Source: Cesiribacter sp. (GTDB lineage Bacteria; Bacteroidota; Bacteroidia; Cytophagales; Cyclobacteriaceae). Taken from it: a DNA stretch of 11,207 bases. The notes below the pieces were generated by a model. It had not been told where the DNA came from, ran no database searches, and saw only the letters and a program-made list of their open reading frames with translations. The position numbers were made by a program, and so were the translations under genes. Within the stretch, counting starts at the first letter, position 1, and the number at the start of each line of letters is the position of its first letter. Shown piece after piece: positions 1 to 5,834 of this stretch. Location: positions 1-11,207 of the forward strand of contig JASLAE010000020.1 of assembly GCA_030147305.1 (NCBI GenBank), written 5' to 3'.

Positions 1-116
1 TGGCCTGTTAAACAGCCTGTGATGATGGGCTCTCATCAATTGGCCATTAATCCAGGATCACAGACCATACTGGTGAACAATTTCCGTAGCAGGTGTTATG
101 ATACAAATAACCTGTT
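1..116. other. Upstream region of nnr, possible tail of an unseen gene
   Basis: Frame +1 is open from the window edge to a TAG at 175-177, so the region could be the end of an upstream reading frame. That would overlap nnr by about 60 bases in another frame, which is unlikely, and I recognise no family in the roughly 58 codons. No Shine-Dalgarno sequence or clear TAnnTTTG promoter box is visible ahead of the nnr start. It may simply be intergenic. Confidence 0.15.
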
Positions 117-1655
117 ATGTCTCTTAAAATTTTGTCGGCGGAACAAATTCGGGAAGCCGACCAGCGAACCCTTGTAGAAGAAAATATTGCTTCACTGGAA
201 CTAATGGAGCGGGCTTCGGCAGCCTTTGTACGGGCTTTTGTAAAGTTGTATGATGAAAAAAAGCCTGTTTATATTTTTTGTGGTAGCGGCAATAACGGAG
301 GTGATGGCATGGCAATTGCCCGCATGCTCATCAGCCAGCAATTTAAGGTAAACACCTTTGTGGTAGGGCCTGTGGATAAGGCTACCCCAGATTTTATAAC
401 CAATAAAGAGAAGCTGGAGAAATTCCAGACGGTTCAGCACATTGAGGCTGTTTCGCAAATGCCTCAGCTTGGAGAAGATGCCCTGGTCATAGATGCGCTA
501 CTGGGTTCCGGGCTTAGCCGTCCGCTGCAAGGGCTTCACGCCCAGGTGGTCTCAGCCATCAATAACTATGGGGTAACAGTAGTTTCAGTAGATGTGCCCA
601 CGGGTATTTACCTCGATCAGCCTTCAGAAACTGATACCCCCATCATCTACGCAGATATGGTCATTACTTTTCAGGTGCCCAAGCTCGCCTTTATGATGCC
701 GGAGAGTGGGCAATATGTACGGCACTGGAAACTTGTAAACATTGGGCTAAGTGAAAAGTATCTGCAGGAAGTGCAAACGCCTTATTGTTTTGTTGATTCA
801 ACTACTATAGCACAAATATACCAGAAGCGAGACAAATGGATGCACAAAGGGGACTTTGGCAAAATACTGCTTATTGCGGGAAGTAAAGGTAAAATGGGCG
901 CATGTGTTTTATGCGCACGTGCCTGTATGCGCAGCGGTGCAGGCTTGCTGACAGTACAGGTTCCAACCATTGGTTATACCATCATACAAACAGCTGTGCC
1001 CGAAGCCATGGCACTGGTAGATGAAAATGTAAATGAATTTAGCACGGTGCCGGACCTGGAAGGTTTTACAGTGCTGGGGGTGGGGCCAGGACTTGGTACG
1101 GCAGAACATACCCGCAAGGCCTTTCAGGAATTACTGCAGTCGGTACAAATACCGATGGTCTTAGACGCAGATGCACTCAACCTGCTGGCACGCTATCCGG
1201 ATTTGCTGGAGCATCTGCCGAAGCAAGCCATACTTACACCGCATGCCAAAGAGTTTGAGCGTTTAGTCGGCACCTGGCAACACGACTATGAACGTTTGCT
1301 GAAACAGCAGGAGTTTAGTAAGAAATGGAATGTAGTAGTAGTTTTAAAGGGACCTCATTCCAGCATAGCGGCACCAGATGGCCGAGTGTATTTTAACAGT
1401 ACCGGAAACCCGGGGCTTGCAACGGGTGGCACCGGAGATGTACTTACGGGAATCCTCGCCGGCATGCTGGGGCAGGGCTACGAGCCTTTCGATGCGGCAG
1501 TGCTTGGCGTATTTTTACATGGCCTTTCGGCAGACTTGGCTGCCAGGGAACTGGGGCAGGAGGCGATCATCGCTTCAGACCTGATTGACTTTTTGCCGAA
1601 GGCATACCAAAAAATCAACGATCCTACTTTTAGTATATTAACGCAAGTTTTTTAG
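117..1655 (+). CDS. nnr: Bifunctional NAD(P)H-hydrate epimerase / ADP-dependent NAD(P)H-hydrate dehydratase
   Basis: This cytoplasmic enzyme repairs damaged nicotinamide cofactors. The N-terminal half (YjeF_N, about residues 1-215) epimerises R- and S-NAD(P)HX. The C-terminal ribokinase-like half (about 240-500) dehydrates S-NAD(P)HX back to NAD(P)H using ADP. The epimerase half shows CGSGNNGGDG at 55-64, Asp126 and DVPTG at 159-163. The dehydratase half shows GVGPGLG at 321-327, DADALN at 350-355, LTPHAKEFERL at 373-383 and the glycine-rich NPGLATGGTGDVLTG at 431-445. At 512 residues it has the normal length of the fused bacterial enzyme. The ATG at 117 is supported because family members begin with a sequence like KILSAEQIREADQRT. 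It runs convergently into the M28 peptidase gene with a 26-bp overlap of the coding ends and no visible terminator between them. Nothing suggests that it is broken. Confidence 0.97.
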   Translation: MSLKILSAEQIREADQRTLVEENIASLELMERASAAFVRAFVKLYDEKKPVYIFCGSGNNGGDGMAIARMLISQQFKVNTFVVGPVDKATPDFITNKEKLEKFQTVQHIEAVSQMPQLGEDALVIDALLGSGLSRPLQGLHAQVVSAINNYGVTVVSVDVPTGIYLDQPSETDTPIIYADMVITFQVPKLAFMMPESGQYVRHWKLVNIGLSEKYLQEVQTPYCFVDSTTIAQIYQKRDKWMHKGDFGKILLIAGSKGKMGACVLCARACMRSGAGLLTVQVPTIGYTIIQTAVPEAMALVDENVNEFSTVPDLEGFTVLGVGPGLGTAEHTRKAFQELLQSVQIPMVLDADALNLLARYPDLLEHLPKQAILTPHAKEFERLVGTWQHDYERLLKQQEFSKKWNVVVVLKGPHSSIAAPDGRVYFNSTGNPGLATGGTGDVLTGILAGMLGQGYEPFDAAVLGVFLHGLSADLAARELGQEAIIASDLIDFLPKAYQKINDPTFSILTQVF

Positions 1656-2946
1656 AAAAATCTATCAGCAGGCGGTGCAGATCCTCAAACTCAGTGAGGG
1701 GCAGGGTCTCACTTTTATCATGCACATCGTGGTAAGCCTGTATGCCTCCTAATGTATAAATAAAGAAAGAAGGAACGCCCTGCTCATAAAAGGGGCAATG
1801 ATCGCTGTTACAGGCCTCGCCTCTGGGGGCTACCTGTTTCAATAGCTTCCTTTCTGTGTTCAGACTTTGTAAAGTGGCAAACTGTTCTGTAAAGATACTG
1901 CCGTTGACCACTTTAATGCCATCATCGCCGGTGCCGGTAATGTCCAGGTTAATCATGAAGCTGATTTTTTCCAGCGGCACAAGCGGGTTGCTCACAAAGT
2001 ATTGAGAGCCGAGCAAACCGGCTTCTTCTGCTCCGAAAGCAATAAACAGGATGTCCAGCTCGAACTGATTGGCAGGCTCGGAAAAATGCTTGGCAAGGCT
2101 CAGGAGCATGGCAACACCACTGGCATTGTCGTTAGCACCAGGAAAATACACCTGCTGTCCCATGCGGCCCAGGTGATCGTAGTGGGCACTGAAAACCAAT
2201 AAACCTTTACCAGGATCTTTACCGGGAAGCAGGCCTACTACATTTTGCGTGGTAAGATCAGGGATAAAATGGCTTTGCACCTCCAGTTTTACCTCCTTAA
2301 AATCAGTAGCAATACTGCTTTTGCTAATTACTACCTCGGGCCGTTCACAGGGTTTTTGGGAAACATGCCAGGTAAGCTTTTCGTCCGTGAGGACCAGGGT
2401 AGCGACTGCAGGGTTGTTCTTAAAATTTCTCAAAAAAGCCAGCACTTCTTCGAGGCGCTGTTTGTCTTCTTTGGCTGCAGCAGCAAACTGGGTTTTATCA
2501 ACCAGCAACGCCTTTCCCCGGGCCTGCTCCAGTACAGAAAGCAGTAGCTTTGGATCTTTCATGGCGGCTAGGGGCAGCGGGAATACCGCAAAATGCCCAC
2601 TTAAATTTTGGGAACAGGGTGCTACCAGAAAATCAGTGCCAGGTTTTAATTCTTTATCATCTACCTTAAGTGAAACCTCTTTTGGAAAGGTATTCACAGC
2701 AATAGAAAACTCCTGATAATAACCATTGCCAAATGATTTTAAACCCAGCTGCTTAAACTCTTCGGCTATGAACTGGGCAGCTATGGCATGGCCATCATTT
2801 ACATACCCACGGCCATGCATGCCTGGGGCAGAAAGGGTATCGACAATGCTGCGGGCATAAGGTAGAACAGTTTGCCCAAAACTAAGGCTTGAATAAAAAA
2901 ACAGGCTTATTGACAGTATAAAACCGGCAAAGGGTATGGTACGCAC
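1630..2946 (-). CDS. Secreted M28-family zinc peptidase (aminopeptidase type)
   Basis: A probable exported di-zinc exopeptidase. Numbered on the longest open frame (472 codons from TTG 3048), the M28 set is complete: His289 in SAHYDH, the bridging Asp307 in GANDNASG, catalytic Glu341 and zinc-binding Glu342 in AFGAEEAG, Asp369 in NLDITG and His440 in YHDVHD. Residues about 145-250 lie where many M28 enzymes carry a PA-like insert. I chose GTG at 2946 (codon 35 of the long frame), giving 438 residues. It produces a compact signal peptide beginning MRTIPFAGFILSISLFF and ending near SFG-Q, and it leaves 79 bp after the channel gene. The longer frame needs TTG 3048, which lies inside the channel gene and adds a polar extension of 34 residues. 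TTG 3018 is a third option. The substrate is unknown. Confidence 0.9.
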   Translation of the reverse strand: MRTIPFAGFILSISLFFYSSLSFGQTVLPYARSIVDTLSAPGMHGRGYVNDGHAIAAQFIAEEFKQLGLKSFGNGYYQEFSIAVNTFPKEVSLKVDDKELKPGTDFLVAPCSQNLSGHFAVFPLPLAAMKDPKLLLSVLEQARGKALLVDKTQFAAAAKEDKQRLEEVLAFLRNFKNNPAVATLVLTDEKLTWHVSQKPCERPEVVISKSSIATDFKEVKLEVQSHFIPDLTTQNVVGLLPGKDPGKGLLVFSAHYDHLGRMGQQVYFPGANDNASGVAMLLSLAKHFSEPANQFELDILFIAFGAEEAGLLGSQYFVSNPLVPLEKISFMINLDITGTGDDGIKVVNGSIFTEQFATLQSLNTERKLLKQVAPRGEACNSDHCPFYEQGVPSFFIYTLGGIQAYHDVHDKSETLPLTEFEDLHRLLIDFSKKLALIY

Positions 2947-3025
2947 TGATGAAAAAAAGTGGGAGGTGGCTGGTTGATTTCTTCCCTTAAAGTAAGGAAT
3001 AGCAGCGGGGGATAACAAGGATTTT

Positions 3026-3874
3026 TCAAACTTTTTGTTGCTGTTCAACGGGCGGCCTGTTCAGCTTAAGACCACAAAATCTACAGAAGCTTGCATCAGC
3101 CGGATGATCCTTGGGAAGGCAGTTCTGGCAGGCAATTACCTCCACCGGATGGCTTGACCTGTCTGCTTTGGTTAACTCAGAGGATACAATACCGGTAGGT
3201 ACGGCAATGATACCATAACCCATCAGCATGAGCACAGTAGCCAGAAATTGTCCCAGTGTTGTCTGTGGAGTGATATCTCCAAATCCAACGGTAGTGAGCG
3301 TTACAATAGCCCAGTACATGCCCATAGGTATGCTATTGAAACCATGCTCTGGCCCTTCAATTAAATACATCATAGCGCCTACGATCATCGCTATCGTTAA
3401 TACCACGCCAATAAAAACCGTGATCTTATAAGTACTGTTTCTTAGTGCCCGTTTTAGTGTTTCGGCTTCTCCAAGATAGCGACCCAGCTTCAGGATCCGG
3501 AAAATCCTGAGCAGCCGCAATCCCCTGATGACCTGTAAAAAGCGGGTACCACTATAAATTACATTTAGATAGGTTGGTACAATTGACAGGAGGTCTACGA
3601 TGCCATAAAAGCTAAAGATATAGTTGAGTGGTCGCCGGCTAACAATAATGCGTAACAAGTATTCTATGGTAAAGCTAATGGTGAAAAACCACTCTATCAT
3701 CATAAGCAAATTGCCATACCGTAAACGAATGGAAGTAACACTCTCCAGTATTACAGTTAAAATGCTGAATAAAATAAAAATAAGCAGGGCCACATCAAAA
3801 GCCTTTCCACCTGGAGTGTCAGACCTAAAAATGATGATATAAAGTTTGTGACGCCAGTCCTTTCTATTTGCCAT
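3026..3874 (-). CDS. Voltage-gated-type potassium channel with C-terminal zinc-ribbon-like tail
   Basis: An inner-membrane potassium channel of the voltage-gated ion channel superfamily, 282 residues. Predicted segments are S1 about 26-44, S2 57-76, S3 87-100 (with Asp94), S4 111-132, S5 152-172, a pore helix at 183-194 and S6 207-232. S4 has a positive charge at every third position (Arg117, 120, 123, 126, Lys129, Arg132), the pattern of a voltage sensor. The selectivity filter TVGFGD at 195-200 matches the potassium signature. After S6 there is no RCK or cyclic-nucleotide domain. Instead a short cytoplasmic tail carries Cys249-x2-Cys252 and Cys264-x2-Cys267, which suggests a small zinc ribbon. 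The start is an ATG. The downstream M28 peptidase is on the same strand and might be co-transcribed, but no functional link is obvious. Confidence 0.93.
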   Translation of the reverse strand: MANRKDWRHKLYIIIFRSDTPGGKAFDVALLIFILFSILTVILESVTSIRLRYGNLLMMIEWFFTISFTIEYLLRIIVSRRPLNYIFSFYGIVDLLSIVPTYLNVIYSGTRFLQVIRGLRLLRIFRILKLGRYLGEAETLKRALRNSTYKITVFIGVVLTIAMIVGAMMYLIEGPEHGFNSIPMGMYWAIVTLTTVGFGDITPQTTLGQFLATVLMLMGYGIIAVPTGIVSSELTKADRSSHPVEVIACQNCLPKDHPADASFCRFCGLKLNRPPVEQQQKV

Positions 3875-4084
3875 TGATCAGTAAGATGAAATAAAACTTT
3901 AAAGTATCTATTCAGTGTATCGTAGTATACAACTTCAATGATGAGCATCTGTTACGCTTTTCCAAAACCTTAATACATCAAAACAGAAGTTTTGTGAATG
4001 AAGGCGATGAATTTTTAAGCCATCGATAGTGGTACAAAGACAAGCATGCAAACTGTTTAAGTTCTGTAAGTCTGTGAAAAGCGG

Positions 4085-4099
4085 CATAATTAAATTATG
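4085..4099. repeat. 15-bp palindrome, arms CATAATT / AATTATG
   Basis: Two perfect 7-bp arms flank a central A at 4092. The size and symmetry suit a dimeric DNA-binding protein, but AT-rich DNA produces such palindromes by chance fairly often. It lies about 210 bp upstream of the channel start. Confidence 0.3.
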
Positions 4100-4310
4100 A
4101 CACATATGATTTGTTGCGTACATTATTCAGTCTATCATACAGATCAGCATATTATACGACATCTTTTATGAATGTAAATAAGAAGCCCTCTTTTCCATTA
4201 AATAATTTTTTCAGGCATTTTATTTTATGAAGTGGTGTAACTGTTTCGTCATAAAAGCTGCACCAGTTACTATACTAATAGTTTTAAATAGCCTTATTTT
4301 AGGATGCTGT

Positions 4311-4370
4311 ATAGGTAAATTTTGTAAATCTAAATCCCTATTTCATTAAGTGCGTAGTATATTTACCTAT
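4311..4370. repeat. 10-bp inverted repeat ATAGGTAAAT ... ATTTACCTAT
   Basis: Perfect 10-bp arms at 4311-4320 and 4361-4370 are separated by 40 bases. They could be paired binding sites or the base of a long RNA hairpin. The role is unknown. Confidence 0.4.
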
Positions 4371-4465
4371 TAAAAATACATTAAAAACCAGCAGGTTTGG
4401 CACCACTGCCGGCCGGTTAAATAGGGTGTCTCAAGTAAACTTTCTCTCAGTTCCTCCTTCAGCAC

Positions 4466-4482
4466 AGGGTGATTATCACCCT
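4466..4482. promoter_or_regulatory. 17-bp operator-like palindrome AGGGTGAT-T-ATCACCCT
   Basis: Two perfect 8-bp arms surround a single central T (4474). The arms are more GC-rich than the surrounding DNA, so chance is a less likely explanation than for the AT-only repeats. An additional copy of the left-arm core, ATAGGGTG at 4421-4428, is complementary to CACCCTAT at 4477-4484, giving an alternative pairing partner. It lies about 290 bp upstream of the HTH gene. Confidence 0.4.
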
Positions 4483-4654
4483 ATAGCAGCAATATAGAAT
4501 GGGGATCCGCTACACTTTCAATTTTTTTGTTGGTGTTGATAGATGTTCAATTTTAGTGCAAACTCCTTAGGCTAATTATATAAAAAAATCTATTGTTGAA
4601 GTTTATACATAATTACAGCCATTAATGAATGAAAATCTCTGTATTAGACGGATA

Positions 4655-4686
4655 TTAGCAAATATTTTTATGGAAATATTTGCTAA
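4655..4686 (+). promoter_or_regulatory. Perfect 13-bp stem-loop upstream of the HTH gene
   Basis: Arms TTAGCAAATATTT (4655-4667) and AAATATTTGCTAA (4674-4686) are perfectly complementary around the 6-base loop TTATGG. The repeat ends 83 bp before the ATG of the double-HTH gene. It lacks the uninterrupted T-run expected of an intrinsic terminator, since it is followed by GTTTCTTAAGG. An operator, possibly autoregulatory, or a structured 5' leader is more likely. Confidence 0.5.
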
Positions 4687-4714
4687 GTTTCTTAAGGTAT
4701 GCTTCTTTTGTTCT

Positions 4715-4726
4715 ATCTATATAGAT
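4715..4726. repeat. 12-bp palindrome ATCTATATAGAT
   Basis: A perfect 12-bp palindrome 43 bp ahead of the HTH gene start, in the zone where its promoter would be expected. It could be a repressor site, but the AT-only core makes chance plausible. Confidence 0.3.
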
Positions 4727-4769
4727 TTTTTAGTATCTGTATTCCTTTTTATTCTAATAATTCCCAGTA

Positions 4770-5585
4770 ATGAACACAAATTCTTACGATCTCTCCAAAG
4801 TCAATGATCGTATTCAGTTTTTTCAGGACGATATTCTGAAAGTTAGTGCTAACCGATTCGCAAAAGAAGTAGGTATTGCCTACGGCACACTGCGTAACCT
4901 TTATTCAGAAGATAAAAAACCCAGAAAAGGCACTATCACTAAAATTTTAGATGCTTACGAAGGCTTTATCAACCCAAGCTGGTTGCAATCGGGTAAGGGC
5001 CGACCTACATTATCTGCCACCCAGGAGCATCCAGGTTTCCAGATTATGACCAGTGAAGAGCATTGGCCTAAAGTAGGTAAGCAAATTCGTAAACTGGTAC
5101 TTAAGTCTGACAAAACACCAGAGCAAATGGCTGAAGCCACTGGTTATTCCATGTACAGACTCAATAAAACACTGGCGGGTAAGCAATCGCCAACGCCTCA
5201 GTTTATGAGTGTTTTATTATCTGAACTGGGTGTAACTGTAGATCAACTGGCCCAAAAGACTGGTATTTCTGTTCCGCAGCAGAAAGAAAAAACAGCAAAG
5301 GCTACTGCAGCAGATGAGCAGCCAGAAATCGAAACTGATGAAGTACAGGAGACAGCTCATCCTGCACAGCAGGAAGTTTCTCAACCTCAACCGCAGCAAC
5401 AGCAGCAGCAGTTGCCCCAGGCTGCTCCGGCACAATTACCTGTACCCCAGGCACCGGTATATGCAGTTCAGCAATCTTACGCACCTGCAGATACCGAAGG
5501 CATGCAGGAGTTACGCATGAAAATTGACTTCCTGACAAACCGAATCAATTATCTGGAAGAACGTTTGAGCCGACTTGCCCGCTAA
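4770..5585 (+). CDS. Double helix-turn-helix DNA-binding protein with C-terminal coiled coil
   Basis: A probable DNA-binding regulator, 271 residues, with no assigned target. Residues about 9-78 resemble the XRE / CI-like repressor fold: an HTH around FAKEVGIAYGTLRNLYSE, then a NPSWLQSGKG stretch that commonly ends this domain in Bacteroidota phage-type repressors. Residues about 98-162 form a second helical HTH-like unit (TPEQMAEATGYSMYRLNKTLAG). A flexible linker at about 168-240 is rich in Gln, Pro and Ala and includes a polyglutamine run from CAG/CAA codons. The last 27 residues form a near-ideal coiled coil with hydrophobic a/d positions Met245, Leu248, Ile252, Leu255, Ile259, Leu262, Leu266 and Leu269, implying dimers or higher oligomers. 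There is no peptidase-like LexA/CI C-terminal domain. It is a single-gene unit with a terminator directly after it. The perfect palindromes upstream could be its own operators. Confidence 0.85.
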   Translation: MNTNSYDLSKVNDRIQFFQDDILKVSANRFAKEVGIAYGTLRNLYSEDKKPRKGTITKILDAYEGFINPSWLQSGKGRPTLSATQEHPGFQIMTSEEHWPKVGKQIRKLVLKSDKTPEQMAEATGYSMYRLNKTLAGKQSPTPQFMSVLLSELGVTVDQLAQKTGISVPQQKEKTAKATAADEQPEIETDEVQETAHPAQQEVSQPQPQQQQQQLPQAAPAQLPVPQAPVYAVQQSYAPADTEGMQELRMKIDFLTNRINYLEERLSRLAR

Positions 5586-5611
5586 GTTTATCACTGTATT
5601 TAAAATAAATT

Positions 5612-5646
5612 AAAGCAGCAGTACCACCAGGTTTTGCTGCTTTTTT
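5612..5646 (+). terminator. Rho-independent terminator of the HTH gene
   Basis: A 9-bp perfect stem, AAAGCAGCA (5612-5620) with TGCTGCTTT (5635-5643), encloses a 14-base loop that may form a further ACC/GGT pairing. The descending arm runs directly into TTTTTT at 5641-5646. It lies 27 bp after the stop codon and is oriented to end the HTH transcript. Confidence 0.85.
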
Positions 5647-5819
5647 CTTTCATTAGGCTAACTAAGGTAACAAGAGCTTTATAGATGAATTAAGGAGGTC
5701 CCAACATCATAGAAAGCCTGTTTTTTAGACCTCTATACTCCCATTTATGTCCTGAAAACTCTTTACAGCCAGACTGGTAAAATCGCACCTGGTATTCTCT
5801 TTCATTGCCCTGATTTCCT

Positions 5820-5827
5820 TATCTTTA
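5820..5827 (+). promoter_or_regulatory. Candidate Bacteroidota -7 box TATCTTTA before the nuclease gene
   Basis: TATCTTTA matches TAnnTTTG except at the last base and ends 7 bp before the ATG at 5835. No TTG lies at the expected 17-23 bp upstream (the nearest, 5805-5807, is only 12 bp away), so support is partial. If functional, the transcript would have almost no 5' leader. The same box precedes the oxidoreductase gene at 10969. Confidence 0.35.
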
Positions 5828-5834
5828 CAAAACG

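Larger units (their letters stand above)
3875..4769. other. 895-bp intergenic gap rich in inverted repeats
   Basis: This gap separates the divergent channel (-) and HTH (+) genes. It is AT-rich, especially after about 4100. The open frames inside it are short (about 60 codons), have no recognisable motif and look spurious. What stands out is a series of perfect inverted repeats at 4085-4099, 4311-4370, 4466-4482, 4655-4686 and 4715-4726, listed separately. It must contain the promoters of both flanking genes, but I cannot place a convincing TAnnTTTG box. A small RNA or a long 5' leader of the HTH gene would fit the space but is not shown by the sequence. Confidence 0.6.

Noticed and set aside
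2249..2716. 155-codon plus-strand ORF opposite the peptidase gene
   Set aside because: It lies entirely within the antisense strand of a clear M28 gene and has no recognisable features; a shadow frame.
3979..3994. Small hairpin CAAAAC-AGAA-GTTTTG
   Set aside because: A 6-bp AT-rich stem without a T-run on either strand; too weak to call a terminator or operator.
3935..4123. 62-codon minus-strand ORF in the long gap
   Set aside because: No motif, no promoter or sensible start context, and composition typical of noncoding DNA.
4231..4268. GTAACTG / CAGTTAC pair around 4236-4268
   Set aside because: Only 7-bp arms with a loop of about 20 bases in AT-rich DNA; easily expected by chance.
4625..4807. 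60-codon plus-strand ORF with a hydrophobic stretch, overlapping the HTH gene start
   Set aside because: It contains the 13-bp stem-loop, has low-complexity AT-driven composition, overlaps the well-supported HTH start in another frame and shows no family features.
5691..5699. Perfect Shine-Dalgarno-like TAAGGAGGT in the gap after the HTH gene
   Set aside because: No start codon follows at a usable distance and the frame after it is only about 20 codons. Bacteroidota also rarely rely on this signal. Probably chance.
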